DNA from: Isoperla grammatica
Taxonomy: Eukaryota; Arthropoda; Insecta; Plecoptera; Perlodidae
DNA: 64,000 nucleotides
Reading direction: 5' to 3'
Assembly (NCBI GenBank): GCA_945910005.1
Contig: OX246740.1
Location: 57,644,311 to 57,708,310, forward strand
Shown: piece after piece, positions 11,913 to 25,700 of the stretch
Layout of the letters: each line of letters begins with the position of its first letter
Position numbering within the stretch: the stretch's first letter is position 1
Position numbers and translations under genes: made by a program
The notes under the pieces: model-generated
What the model was told of the DNA's origin: nothing
The model's input: only the letters and a program-made list of their open reading frames with translations
The model's database searches: none

Positions 11913-13600
11913 TAACGAAACTCCGACTGTAGTTTTCCCCCAAGAATCTCCTCATATCATAGTCCATGCTCATATATATTATGCTGAACGGTTGAATGAA
12001 GGGATTGAGTCCTCGAAACATCTTTGAGCCGCTCTAAATACCTCACACAGCGTTGGCGTCTTCAACTCTTACGTATAAAGTAAATGTATTTCAATTTAAT
12101 TTATATGATAAGAGCGGGAGCGGATCTTCTGCTTCAACTTCGGGTCGAGTCGGTTCGGGCCGGGTCGGAGAATGAAATGAATTGAAATTCGTACTTTGTA
12201 AATAGCAAGATGTCAAACAAATTAGTTCGTCATCGGGCGTCTCCCCCCTCCCCTCGCTCCCCCCTCCCCTCGCTCCCTCCACCAGGGCAGACTTACGGAA
12301 TAACTCTTATTTGTTATTTAAATGAGAGGAATTCCATTACTCAAGTCGGGAGTAAAAAAGAGAATCGTGTTTTCCATTTTACGAGAGTTTCAGGTTATTA
12401 AATTGGGCCCAGCTGAGGAACGCAACGTTCTTTTATAGTCGTGGCAACTTTGCTCTGCAATTTCATGCGCCCTAGTCAAACAAATAGAATTGCGCCAACC
12501 GTATGGGAAACATTTGAACAAATTCCGTCGTTTAAACAATAGTTTGTTAAAAGTTGAACGTGAGCGTTTTAGAGATGACAATAAAGGTTTTGTCTCTCGC
12601 TTATAAACTTTTTAACATTTTTTCCCATAGCTTTAGTTTCATTTGATTTATATACGTATAAAATTGTGTCTTTGATATTAATTCTACAACAAAAAATATG
12701 ACAAGAATGTGTCAAACAAACTATCCCTAAACGACGCCCTAAAACACCTATATTTCGTTTAATTGTTTTGATATTTTAAATCCCTTGTTCCTACTAGACG
12801 TGATAGAATGCTAGGATCACAAATAAAGGACACAGTTATCGATATAATCATTAGTTAGCCCAATATTTCGATTATACAGACTGATTTCTTCTTTTAGCTA
12901 TTATCGTTTTAATGTTACTCATTTAGCTACATGAGGAGCAAAATGTAGGTCTACATTAGTAGATTGGCCTCGTGTGAATAAAACATACCCAAAGAGGAAT
13001 GGGTATAGTATGTTGCGAATCAACACCTCAATAGACTATCTTCCACTTCGATCAGAAAGAACGAGGAGAATCAGCAGCAAGAGTTTGTTCCCGTACATAC
13101 AGAGATCTTCTCACATTCCCTCTAGATTAGTATTATTTATGAGAGATGAGATTTGACTCTCAACTCTCAAACAGCCAGGATGTAAAAGTCGCAAACGAAA
13201 GCCTATCATTCCATTTGCAGCACTAAATCTCTCCGTATAATTATCAGCGCCGAGCATTAGGTGTGAGTAAACTGAATTGTCACCTTGCTTCAATTCAATG
13301 CTAATACGACCCGGGTTCAGAGAAGACGGCGATCACATTCACACCCGCCCTTTTGTCTGAGAAGACAACTCCCGAGCCTGGTTCACACCACCCTCGCTAC
13401 TGACGCAGTCTCCGGCGTCTGTATGTCTAAAGTCTAAGCTAAAGCATCCCCTTCAAGTCTTACCAAACATATAGTCAAGTCAACCAACGTTGGACTATTT
13501 TTATTGTTCTATTTTCCTTGGCATTTTCGTTGCTTTATTGTTGCATATTTACTGTGTATTAGCCTTTGTACTGTTGATATTTGTGAATTGATGAATGATT
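11913..13600. other. No gene seen
   Basis: AT-rich sequence with a GC-rich imperfect duplication (CTCCCCTCGCTCCC) near 12240-12290. Open frames are short and lack splice or family support. Confidence 0.45.
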
Positions 13601-13639
13601 AAAATACAAATATTAATTATATAGTTACTTGTGTGACTA

Positions 13640-13825
13640 CATTGCTGTAATGCCAATATTTCGTTCTATTATATATTTTTTTGTATTTTTTATTGTTGTT
13701 GTGTTATTTGATTTCGTTCAGTGTTTTTATTGTTTCATTGTAAATTGTACAGTTCTATTCATTATTAGCCTTTGTAAATCAGTTTCATATATGAATACGA
13801 GATACATTAAATAAATAAATCAAAA
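13640..13825 (+). mobile_element. 3' end of a non-LTR retroelement (TAAA-tail family)
   Basis: Ends with TTTGTAAATCAGTTT, a short variable region, and GAGATACATTAAATAAATAAA. The same 3' signature is found at 43975-44020 and 45900-45965. The upstream ~150 bp is T-rich, as in 3' untranslated regions of such elements. No coding part is preserved. Confidence 0.55.
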
Positions 13826-14128
13826 TCAAAACTAGCATTGTAGGTTTCCAACAGATGACTGTTTATTTCATACATCGTCGTATACCGTTCTCAGCTGATT
13901 TCTTATCGTCAGGTTGTTAACACTGTTTAGCGTGAGTTGCGAGGTTGCCGCCGCTAGATAGTAGCACCAGTAGCGCGGTTGCGTGATTGCTCGACACAGG
14001 TAAACATGCTCGTGGGTTTACTTTCACTCCGGCTAAGCAGGCCTTCCACAACTAGACTTGTCAAAGGGCCACCAGAATCTGGAGACTACACTTATCGTTT
14101 GCCGGTACAAAATTTACTGTAAAAGGAA

Positions 14129-14145
14129 GGGGGGGGGGGGGGGGG
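14129..14145. repeat. Poly-G homopolymer, 17 bases
   Basis: Uninterrupted G run in otherwise AT-rich sequence. Confidence 0.9.
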
Positions 14146-14342
14146 ATACATTTGGCTCTTCCAACAACCTATAAGTACGAAAATGTGTAACTATATCTAC
14201 TTCTAGCAATAGCCTTGAAGTTTGGTACATAAGAAGGTTCTATTCAGTGTTCATATCTGAGAGGTAGGGTTGTTTTTAATAATTCACTGAAGAAAAGATT
14301 AGCTAGATTCTCATATTGCTGTAATTGTGCAAGTCAAGTTGC

Positions 14343-14611
14343 CCTGGGCCCGGATTCACAAGAGGTCCTAGGTCTTATATTGGTTTTATCTCTAAGACCG
14401 ACCGGCCTAACTTTGAACCTCTTGTAAAACCAAATACAGGTCACATGAAAAGTTACTAATTCCAGGTGAGAACAAGGACATAATGAACATTCCAATAATA
14501 TGTTTTAAATTGTAAGAAATTTGCCTGGTTTTACAAGAGGCTCAAAGTTAGGCCGGTCTTAGAGATAAGATCAAAAAAAGACTTAGGACCTCTTGTTAAT
14601 CCGGGCCCAGG
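14343..14611. mobile_element. Fold-back MITE, 269 bp, arms of about 90 bp
   Basis: The left arm starts CCTGGGCCCGGATTCACAAG and the right arm is its inverted partner, ending CCGGGCCCAGG. Similarity extends for about 90 bp (shared blocks include TATCTCTAAGACCG, GGCCTAACTTTGA and CCTCTTGTAAAACCA), leaving a central ~90-bp spacer. This is the typical organisation of a MITE. A target-site duplication is not obvious. Confidence 0.75.
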
Positions 14612-15656
14612 ATTGTATTGAACGTCTGCACCTAACCGACAGCCGTGGAACGTCCACAAGGCGGTAGGCCAGACCTGAGGACGTTGTGACCACCTATCAC
14701 TATCAGGAAAGCCAGTTGTAGAGTGTAGAGTGTATTAGATGTAGGACAGCCGACAGAGTCGCATCTCTTGGTTTCACAACAATATCCTCCTACAATACGG
14801 CTCACCGTAGGACGTAGGACGGAGTCGCATCTTGGTTTCACAACAATATCCTCCTATACAACACGGCTCACGTGCAATGAATACAAGTACACCTAACTAT
14901 CAACTGAAACTCATGCAAAGCTATCGATATACAAGTCTTTAGCAAACAGGCACTAATATATAACTTGTCTTCTACAATATCTCCTGATTGGTACATTATA
15001 TACTATACTAAGTAACGAAACTAATTACAAGGGTGATATATCTATGTAGAATGGAGGAGCATAACATTACTACAGACTCTACACTATACTAATTACGGTA
15101 ATCATGTACTAAACAGCCGGATGGAAATGTTAGCTTTAAAGCTAAACTAATGACTAATGAGTAATGGTGAGCTATAAAGCTAATGTCGACTGACTAATTA
15201 CTAATGTGTGTTGATTATTCTGTGATGGGTGTCTGGTCACTAAGGGTGGATTCATGGGCGTGAGATGTAGAACATTCTGGTATTTTCATATCATTATTAT
15301 ATACGAACCGATAACGTAGTTATCCTCTTTCTTTACAGCACCGATACAACTTGCATCGTCACGACTTATTGCTAGAATGAATTAAATACCCCAACATTTT
15401 CATGTGAAACATGATTAATTAAACAGTTTCCTAATGAATAACTCACGTCAATAAAAATGTGTACGTCTACATTTCCAAGTAAGTCCTAATTCCTCAGTTG
15501 GTAAATGTTTATTTACCTTGATTATCGTTTATGAGCCTGTTTAATTAACTGGAGAGAATGTCTGTATGCATAGTAAATATAACTAAACCATTATGATGAA
15601 TGATGCCACCTACTAATCGTAGTAAATAGTGTGGATAGTTAAGTGTTTTGCTAGTA

Positions 15657-15768
15657 GACAGATAGTGTTGGCAATGATACAGATAGTGTTTGCACGGATA
15701 GTGTTTGCAATGAGACAGATAGTGTTTGCAATGAGACATACAGTGTTTGCAATGAATGAGACAGATAG
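15657..15768. repeat. Degenerate ~24-bp tandem repeat
   Basis: About five imperfect copies of a unit like ACAGATAGTGTTTGCAATGAG. The cysteine/histidine-rich peptide readable on the minus strand is a by-product of this repeat. Confidence 0.75.
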
Positions 15769-16365
15769 TTGGTCGCTGTGCCATAGCGAGGCAAGATATA
15801 GAAACCTCATCACGTCACAAGGAAAACGGGGACAACCGCAGGAATGTGATCAGCATGTTGGTGCCTGTTTGGAAACGTGTGTGTTATAAGTGTGTACGAT
15901 CTTTCTGGGAAGGCGGCGATGTTGTTGGAGGAAATATCGTCTTCTGCACAGGACGGCCATTCTTAGCGTTGTGCCGTTGTCATCTGTATCTAAAATGTTT
16001 CATAGTTACCGAAGATTTACAAATAAAGGCACCGATCAGTGTACATGTTTTTTAAATATGCCCACTAGAAAAATAATTACGGTTGTAACGTTATACGAAT
16101 TTTTCAAACGACAAAAAATATCATTAAACAACGATTTTCTAACTATTTAATAAAAATGTACATTTATCGAAGCCTTTATTTATATTTCAACTACAAACAT
16201 CCAAAATTTTAGATGTGCCAAATTATTTCTAAGATGAAAAACCACCCCTGTGATGTGATACTATAAAATGTTTATTGTTTCCTTATTCAATTCGGACCTA
16301 CACTTTTCAAATTTTAATACAAGAACATTTACCAGTCACTTGAAGCAATACCTATCAAAAACTGT

Positions 16366-16383
16366 CCCCCCCCCCCCCCCCCC
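16366..16383. repeat. Poly-C homopolymer, 18 bases
   Basis: Uninterrupted C run followed by CACTG on its right side, which resembles the CAGTG start of a hAT end read on the other strand. No partner end was found. Confidence 0.85.
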
Positions 16384-19300
16384 ACTGAAAAGCTGACAAC
16401 TCGCTCCCTGTGTAAAGTGTTTTGAAAGTCCTCCCCCACATTTCCACGTTTGTTTGTCTATTTGTCTGTGAGGGTTTGTCGGCCGCCTCGGTCGTCAGCG
16501 GTCTGAGGTGCGACCACAACCCCCCCCCCCCCCAGTCACGTGACTTAGTAGTTACTCCAGCCGGCCGACATACGGGGCCCCCGTAAAAACTTCCATGGTA
16601 ACCAGCGCATCCCTATGAACTGGGGAAGATGTCTGCTACCGGGCATAGATTCTATTGCTATTACTGTCAATTATGTAAAGAAAACATAGAAATACGTATT
16701 TATCTTTGAATAGAGTCTCGGGCCTTCTATTTGCAGCAGTGACTGTAATGCTATCCCATCGTGGCTGTATCAGTGCCCTTGTACTGTACTGTACCGGTAC
16801 ATCCTACATACAACGTGACATTGAATGCAACACGCCCTGCTAGAGTCACGACATTCCCCCCCCCCTCCCCTGATCGCGTCACTCATCCTAGATTAGTCAT
16901 TACGAGATGAAGCCGGGCTTTATACGTTTCGCTTCCCCGCTACGGTTGCTTGTTTTGTTTGTTGTTATAAATAATCCTTTCTATTTTCACCCCTGCCTGT
17001 CCCTGATTTTAGTATAATCATCTTGAAAGGGTGACTACAGCTAACTCGCCCCGCTGCCGAAGGGTGGCAGCCCAGTAGCGGTAACATTACGACGACATGG
17101 TACAAATGTACTGATGTTTTGGGTGTTTTTTTATTTTAAAGAAAGTTCCACCATTAGATATCGTTTTAATCAAGTTCAACAAACATGCGCAGGTATTAGG
17201 CTGCCTCTAATAAAATCCTTGATCCCTTTTTCCTTGGGCATTGGAGTAAAATAAGTTGAAATAAACCGATTATATTATGTTGTCAACTAGATGTTTGCGC
17301 CTGGTTGCGACTATGGGAGGGTGCAACATGCAACACCTCCTCCATGTCAACGTGGGTACTTGACTTTCTCTTAATTGTCGTATGTGCTGTGGTTCTATGT
17401 CAGTAATGCCGACTGTTTCGTCAGACTAACGGAGACATGCGGAGAATGTCTATCATTAGTGCAGAACACGCCTCAACACTTTCACGTATTATTCGGCACA
17501 TTTGGCACTCGGGCCCCCGTTCGTCCTCTACACCCAACATTTGGCACCTCTCATGGTCCTTACTTTACAGTTCCATCACGACACATGCAAACCATCGGCA
17601 CTTGTGACAAGACGCTTTCCTCGGTTGGGATTCAATTTCATGTATTCATATTCTTTTAAAGAAAGTCCTACACTACACAACAAGAATTTATGTGAAAAAT
17701 ATAGGACTTTTTATCTAGTAAAGCAAATATTTGAGATATGGGATGAACCGCTCATCTATAGCTATGATATAATAAATAATAATGTCTTGTTTTCCCGCCA
17801 CAACGATGTATGAAATGTTTAGCAAGATTTTGAATGAAAAAATTATCTTTTAAACAAACAAATTAATTTATTATCAGATTCAAATTCAGATTCAGTCCGT
17901 ATTTAGCAGACAAAAAATAAAATAAACGACGCCATTCTCTACTGCACGTCCTCTATAGTGTTCACCGTTGCCATGACAATGATGCTACCGCCGGTAGTAT
18001 TGTAGTCGCAGTGCAACACCAGAGATGTGCAACAATAGAAGGCTGTGCTATAAGTGTCGGCATTATCCCAGCATCGCGGCCAACACAGGGGAAAGTAGGC
18101 TGCAGAGGCAAACAGAACGAGGAGGCACCTTACCATACAGGCCACTTCACTTCACTCGTGTGACAATTACTTTGCGGACGAGCAACGCATCAGTTCAGAT
18201 ACTATCTGCATTCGAGTATAAAATAGTGATGATAGAACTCCTATTTCATTTAAATAAAATTCCTAAGTTAAAAATCCTCTAAAAAGTACGAGAACGTTCA
18301 ACATACCACATCGAAAAAATCTTCCTCTTTTGGTGAAGTTCGTGACGTTTACCAACAGGTGGTTGTAGAGGTTGTAGAAACTACCCATATGTATGTGTGT
18401 GTGTGCTCTCCTAGGCCAAACAAATGGCCACTAAATAAAATGCGTCATCAAGGTTTGTTAATAGCAAACGTCTAGACACAAATGAGTTGATAGCCCAGTT
18501 CTAGCTGCTCTGCTGCTCGTTATTGTCGCGCAGGTTCGCTAGCAGAGTTCGACGAACTTCCGCCAGGGGATTTAGAGGACCTTGGTTTGTGTACTCGGGA
18601 GGCGCAACAGGATCGTAGATGTACGCTACAGGAGGAAATACCAAACCAAGTTTATTCTGTGTAGATTGATTGACGGGTTGGCGAGACCGTTTTAAATCAT
18701 TTTCAGGTCATTGTTGTGTTAGCTATGAACGGTGGGGATGTTACTCAAGAGTAAAGACCCAGGGAAAGATGGTTAACTGGCAACTGCGTGTTCTCCTAAG
18801 CTCTAATTGTGTATTTTAGACTAACGCTGTGGACCATTCTCTCGTGAATTAAAACATTATAACCGCCAAACCACTTCTACGTATATTCACCTCATCTATC
18901 TCCAGGCCATTGTTTCCACACACTCGCTGTATCTCTGTTGTGACGTCAATGACATCCAATAGAACAACTGAGGGATGATGTTGAGCTAGATATTATCAAG
19001 ATATACAGATTATCACAACAAAAATGATGAAAAATTCATTTTATTTGGATGAAAATTGGAATCTCAAATTGTCTCATTTATCCAAACACAATCAATTTTG
19101 CATCCACATTTTTTCAGACTATCTGTAAATTTTAATGATATCTATAGTTCGACATCATCCCAACACCTCTATATTGAATGTTATTTTAAAGATGTGAAGA
19201 AAAACCTCTAAGTTCTCACACTTTTTAATCTATAAGTGACGAACACTGACTTGTTCTCATCAGATAAATGCGAAATATATTTGAATCAATCAGTGTATTG

Positions 19301-19744
19301 CCAGCTCGTCATATCATAGATTGACCCTCAACGCAACGAGTTCGTTGCAATGTTCGATCGAGTCAGTTTTCTTGGTGGTGTCTGTACTTTCTCTTAAAAC
19401 AAAACCAGCTCGCGTTGACTACATCTCTTGATGCTCTGTATTCCAACGTAATTAGGCAATTATGTGCAACATGTTGGGGAGTAATTAAATATTATAAATG
19501 ACTGTATCATGTTAGATTTTACAGAAACCAGTTAAGATTTATAAGGTTATGTAACTCATCCATTAATGACTGTCAGTATATATTTTGCTTGAGAAAGCAG
19601 CTTACCTGAAAAATAAGATGTTATGATTTATGGTTTTGCGGTTGAAACGATGCAGAAACTTTGGGAGAGAAAAAATATAGACTCCTCCAATTGAACGCAC
19701 AGATAGGTCGATACATACACGATCTTGACATTCGCGTCCATCTA

Positions 19745-19960
19745 GTAAGTAGAATAGAAGAAGAGAAGAGAAAGAGAAGTAAGAAGAACAAGAGAAGAAT
19801 GAAGACAGAAAAATCTAGCAAGAAGAAAATAATAAAATAATTAGATTGAAGGAGAGAGGAGAATCAGAAGTAAGAAGAAAAATACAAGAAAGAGAAGAAA
19901 GCAGACGTAAGAATGTATAGCAAGAAGAAAGAAGTAAGAAAAGAGCCAAGTCAAAAGCAA
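19745..19960. repeat. Purine-rich low-complexity tract
   Basis: About 215 bp composed mostly of AGAAG and AAGAA motifs on the plus strand, with short interruptions. Such tracts can form triplex DNA or arise from slippage. Confidence 0.7.
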
Positions 19961-22136
19961 ATAGCGAGCGAAGATAGTGAGTAATGTGGCAGTAAGAGCT
20001 CTGAAAAAGCTCTTATGTTAAGGCAGGTTGAACTTATACTCCAGGCTGCTTTGAAATGACAACAGGTTTCATATCAAATGGAGCAACGCAATCTCTAAAC
20101 GGTATGACGCCGAGTTTGTTCATGCATGATGCTTCATCGAAAACCAGCATATTCCTGGCGTTCGTCCACACATTTGTAAAGACTGGTAAGAACTAGAGAC
20201 GTATACAGCACATTAGGTTATCACTACCGGTCTCGGCTATATCGTTACCATGAGAATAGCTACATTGGGTAAACTATACTTTGATTACGATCTAGCAAGT
20301 TGTTTATTTGACACATCTTTTGAACCCACTCCCTCCAGTAACAATACCCGAGCACGTCCAGTGTTACTTCTTGCCCCACGTAAACCCCCTTGGTCGACGC
20401 TTTCAATGTAGGAGGCTAAAAACATCATCAGGTCTTTTCAAAATTAGTATTCATGTCCAGGCATTCTCTCTGCGGCTAACGAGTGTGGCGGGCATTGTGC
20501 GAGCAGGAATACTTGGGCGACACTGGTCGCACACTGGACGACTTTAGGGCGGTTACGACAAAAGGGGCAAATTAATAATCACCCTCATCTTTTTACAAGA
20601 TATTAGTGTGAGTGTCGGACATGAAGCAGTGTGAGACGCTATACCACTCACTCATAGGCAGTGGTTTGTTGATAACTTGAGGCAGATTCTTGGCGGTAAA
20701 CATTCAAATTACTGTTTTCAATGTTGGTTTCATAAGTTTTGATGTGTTTTTGTCCTTGAATTCAAAGAAACTTGAACCGTCTAAAATGGGGCATAAGGTA
20801 AATCTTCTGATAGGGCTTCAGATAAATGCTATCTCTTCACATCCGGCGCCTGATGTGATTGGATGTGATAAACGTGACGTCCTTACGACCGGCGTCTTAT
20901 CGACACTAGCGCTACGTACGATGTGTGAAGCGGCGCGACGGAGAAATAACCAGTGAGAGGGGGGTGTCTCCTCATTCCTCCTTCTAATGGACGAACGAGG
21001 TAGTACTGTGAAGCTTCGTCTGAAAGCATCCACACATCGCAGGGTGCAATAACGTACGCTCTAGCCGACACATATAAACAAGGGGTGTGAACATAACTTC
21101 AACACATCTGAGTTCTTGATGTATGAACAATTAGACAACCGAGTACTCCATGGCTATAGACTCTGAGAATAAAGAACACGGCCTTTCTAAGTTCTACTTG
21201 AACAAGTCTGCGATAAAGTTAGATAGAGCACGTTTAGCGATTTCAATAATTTAGTTTTTATTTAGTTACGTCAGTACGATAACAAAACAAACAGCAGACA
21301 TATCGGTTTTCGTATACTTGCTAGGTTCACACAACCGCAAACTCACGAGCTAAACCGAAGAGGTATTGATAGAAAAGAATCATTACTACCTTTGTTTTAC
21401 ACATGTCTGCGAGAATATGTCGAGGGGGGGGGGGGGGGAACTTGAAGTGCTTCACCTAGTCTAGTATGTCTAGTCCCTCTCACTCCACACGACGACACTA
21501 CACGTACACTCCATCAGACTTCTTCCTCGTGTACAATATAGAATACACTATTTCAATCGAATAAAAAAAAAAAATACGGTGACATTTGACTGACATCTAG
21601 AATATTGTTCGAGCTAACATTAAAACTGTTTTCTCTAAGAATTACCGCAAGAAAATCCAATAAGATAATATATTATTTACTTTCTACCCCTCAGTTACAG
21701 ATAGTTATGTACACGACCTGGACTAGTTCTACGTCATAAATAACGCAGCCTATCAGCTATCCCCACTAAGTCCCTGAGTAGATGAACACACTGCTTGGTG
21801 GATGTGTTTGCATCAAGAGAGGGAACGAGTATCTCCCGTATCACAGTCAGAGACACACAAGGCGAAGGCATGTCTCTGTGTTCGCCCACATAGAAATACC
21901 TTGGGCTCAAAGCGCTGTGTCGTGTGTACACTGCGGTAGATGTGGCACTAACACCCTTACTTCCATAAACCACCCCCTAGGAGGTGGGACGCGCACTACT
22001 AAACAGCGACACGGCTCGGAGAAATAGAACAACCACGTTCAGAAATAGACGCGCTACCAAGAAGATGATGTTTGATGTATGGTTGCAAATTAAAAATAAG
22101 AGTAACAAAATATGTTTGATATGTGTGTTTTGAAAG

Positions 22137-22535
22137 TTGATATTTCGAGACGTGTGTGTGCTCTCGTCCTCAGTTGCAATCGAACTGACGATGAAAGCAG
22201 ACACTACACATGAAATAGAAATTTCGAGAGTCGTTTTTTTATTCCTTGTCAGTCGCAACCGAGCAACCAGACATGACTCACGAAATTATCTGTCACTATT
22301 TCAGTATCTGTTTCTATCCTCGTCGTCAGTAGCAATCGTATCGACCACACAACGAGGATATTCTCGAAGATATTTCGGGAGTCGTGTTATTTGCTCGTCG
22401 TCAGCCGGAATTGATCTGACGACGACATATACATGGATTCCCGAAATTAAAAAAGATATTTCGGGAGTCGTGTTATGTGCTCGTCATCAGCCGGAATCGA
22501 CCTGACGACGCGCACAAAACCCGTCTCCCGAAACA
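22137..22535. repeat. Minisatellite with dyad-symmetric units (~80-86 bp)
   Basis: TTTCG[AG]GAGTCGTG-type starts recur near 22141, 22220, 22371 and 22457 (the last interval is 86 bp), with a diverged unit near 22297. Each clear unit contains CTCGTCGTCAG, a short centre and CTGACGACG, so one unit folds back on itself and ends with the complement of its start (CCCGAAAT). It ends about 90 bp from the coding exon at 22625. Confidence 0.7.
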
Positions 22536-22624
22536 ACGCGGCGATGTATGATTGACCAATGACAGCCGGCCGTGCAAAGCGTTAGTGTAGACAGCTGTCA
22601 TGGCGGGGGTCTTACAGCGCTAAC

Positions 22625-22761
22625 CTGCTGGGACAACTTGGTCATGTCGACGGGCTTGATGCGTTTGAGTGCGGAGAGGCGTTCAAGTCTCTCTCTCGCC
22701 TGCTGCTCCACAGCAATGACGAAGGCGTCCTGGACATTGCTGTTCTGGGCCAGGTCCAACG
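22625..22761 (-). CDS. Internal coding exon of the same unrecognised protein (helical, charged)
   Basis: Seen: a 137-nt minus-strand exon. The acceptor is a T/G-rich tract ending GTGTTGCAG (AG at 22763-22762) and the donor is CAGCAG|GTTAGC (GT at 22624-22623). After two bases completing a split codon it encodes 45 codons: LDLAQNSNVQDAFVIAVEQQ, then an Arg/Glu/Leu-rich segment (ARERLERLSALKR), then IKPVDMTKLSQQ. This is likely a charged amphipathic helix, possibly coiled coil. It ends on a codon boundary, matching the phase-0 start of the exon at 1476-2044. Its first 53 nt and the preceding ~70 nt of intron are the unit of the tandem array that follows at higher coordinates. I do not recognise the family. 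Multi-exon structure means the other exons lie outside the window. Confidence 0.78.
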
Positions 22762-25700
22762 CTGCAACACAGACAAACACTCATCAGACATGTGCAACCT
22801 ACACCAACATGGTCAGAGTTACTCTACTCTACACAGCGATGACGAAGGCGTCCTGGACATTGCTGTTCTGGGCCAGGTCCAACGCTGCAACACAGACAAA
22901 CACTCATCAGACATGTGCAACCTACACCAACATGGTCAGAGTTACTCTACTCTACACAGCGATGACGAAGGCGTCCTGGACATTGCTGTTCTGGGCCAGG
23001 TCCAACGCTGCAACACAGACAAACACTCATCAGACATGTGCAACCTACACCAACATGGTCAGAGTTACTCTACTCTACACAGCGATGACGAAGGCGTCCT
23101 GGACATTGCTGTTCTGAGCCAGGTCCAACGCTGCAACACAGACAAACACTCATCAGACATGTGCAACTTACACCAACATGGTCAGAGTTACTCTACTCTA
23201 CACAGCGATGACGAAGGCGTCCTGGACATTGCTGTTCTGGGCCAGGTCCAACGCTGCAACACAGACAAACACTCATCAGACATGTGCAACTTACACCAAC
23301 ATGGTCAGAGTTACTCTACTCTACACAGCGATGACGAAGGCGTCCTGGACATTGCTGTTCTGGGCCAGGTCCAACGCTGCAACACACAGACAAACACTCA
23401 TCAGACATGTGCAACCTACACCAACATGGTCAGAGTTACTCTACTCTACACAGCGATGACGAAGGCGTCCTGGACATTGCTGTTCTGGGCCAGGTCCAAC
23501 GCTGCAACACACAGACAAACACTCATCAGACGTGTGCAACTTACACCAACATGGTCAGAGTTACTCTACTCTACACAGCGATGACGAAGGCGTCCTGGAC
23601 ATTGCTGTTCTGGGCCAGGTCCAACGCTGCAACACAGACAAACACTCATCAGACATGTCCAGCTTACACCAACATGGTCAGAGTTACTCTACTCTACACA
23701 GCAATGACGAAGGCGTCCTGGACATTGCTGTTCTGGGCCAGGTCCAACGCTGCAACACAGACAAACACTCATCAGACATGTGCAACTTACACCAACATGG
23801 TCAGAGTTACTCTACTCTACACAGCGATGACGAAGGCGTCCTGGACATTGCTGTTCTGGGCCAGGTCCAACGCTGCAACACAGACAAACACTCATCAGAC
23901 ATGTGCAACTTACACCAACATGGTCAGAGTTACTCTACTCTACACAGCAATGACGAAGGCGTCCTGGACATTGCTGTTCTCGGCCAGGTCCAACGCTGCA
24001 ACACAGACAAACACTCATCAGACATGTGCAACTTACACCAACATGGTCAGAGTTACTCTACTCTACACAGCGATGACGAAGGCGTCCTGGACATTGCTGT
24101 TCTGGGCCAGGTCCAACGCTGCAACACAGACAAACACTCATCAGACATGTGCAACTTACACCAACATGGTCAGAGTTACTCTACTCTACACAGCGATGAC
24201 GAAGGCGTCCTGGACATTGCTGTTCTGGGCCAGGTCCAACGCTGCAACAACAGACAAACACTCATCAGACATGTGCAACTTACACCAACATGGTCAGAGT
24301 TACTCTACTCTACACAGCGATGACGAAGGCGTCCTGGACATTGCTGTTCTGGGCCAGGTCCAACGCTGCAACACAGACAAACACTCATCAGACATGTGCA
24401 ACTTACACCAACATGGTCAGAGTTACTCTACTCTACACAGCGATGACGAAGGCGTCCTGGACATTGCTGTTCTGGGCCAGGTCCAACGCTGCAACACAGA
24501 CAAACACTCATCAGACATGTGCAACTTACACCAACATGGTCAGAGTTACTCTACTCTACACAGCGATGACGAAGGCGTCCTGGACATTGCTGTTCTGGGC
24601 CAGGTCCAACGCTGCAACACACAGACAAACACTCATCAGACATGTGCAACTTACACCAACATGGTCAGAGTTACTCTACTCTACACAGCGATGACGAAGG
24701 CGTCCTGGACATTGCTGTTCTGGGCCAGGTCCAACGCTGCAACACAGACAAACACTCATCAGACATGTGCAGCTTACACCAACATGGTCAGAGTTACTCT
24801 ACTCTACACAGCAATGACGAAGGCGTCCTGGACATTGCTGTTCTGGGCCTGGTCCAACGCTGCAACACAGACAAACACTCACCAGACATGTGCAGCTTAC
24901 ACCAACATGGTCAGAGTTACTCTACTCTACACAGCAATGACGAAGGCGTCCTGGACATTGCTGTTCTGGGCCAGGTCCAACGCTGCAACACAGACAAACA
25001 CTCATCAGACATGTGCAACTTACACCAACATGGTCAGAGTTACTCTACTCTACACAGCGATGACGAAGGCGTCCTGGACATTGCTGTTCTGGGCCAGGTC
25101 CAACGCTGCAACACAGACAAACACTCATCAGACATGTGCAGCTTACACCAACATGGTCAGAGTTACTCTACTCTACACAGCGATGACGAAGGCGTCCTGG
25201 ACATTGCTGTTCTGGGCCAGGTCCAACGCTGCAACACACAGACAAACACTCATCAGACATGTGCAACTTACACCAACATGGTCAGAGTTACTCTACTCTA
25301 CACAGCGATGACGAAGGCGTCCTGGACATTGCTGTTCTGGGCCAGGTCCAACGCTGCAACACAGACAAACACTCATCAGACATGTGCAACCTACACCAAC
25401 ATGGTCAGAGTTACTCTACTCTACACAGCGATGACGAAGGCGTCCTGGACATTGCTGTTCTGTGCCAGGTCCAACGCTGCAACACAGACAAACACTCATC
25501 AGACATGTGCAACTTACACCAACATGGTCAGAGTTACTCTACTCTACACAGCGATGACGAAGGCGTCCTGGACATTGCTGTTCTGGGCCAGGTCCAACGC
25601 TGCAACACAGACAAACACTCATCAGACATGTGCAACTTACACCAACATGGTCAGAGTTACTCTACTCTACACAGCGATGACGAAGGCGTCCTGGACATTG

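Larger units (their letters stand above)
14612..22130. other. Intron-like region, no coding exon supported
   Basis: Contains a ~24-bp degenerate repeat (15657-15768), C runs (16366-16383, 16520-16533, 16856-16865), a purine-rich low-complexity tract (19745-19960) and a G run (21424-21438). Consistent with the interior of the long intron of the minus-strand gene. Confidence 0.5.

Noticed and set aside
15545..15889. Cys/His-rich and related frames around 15.6 kb
   Set aside because: Generated by a 24-bp degenerate tandem repeat readable in several frames.
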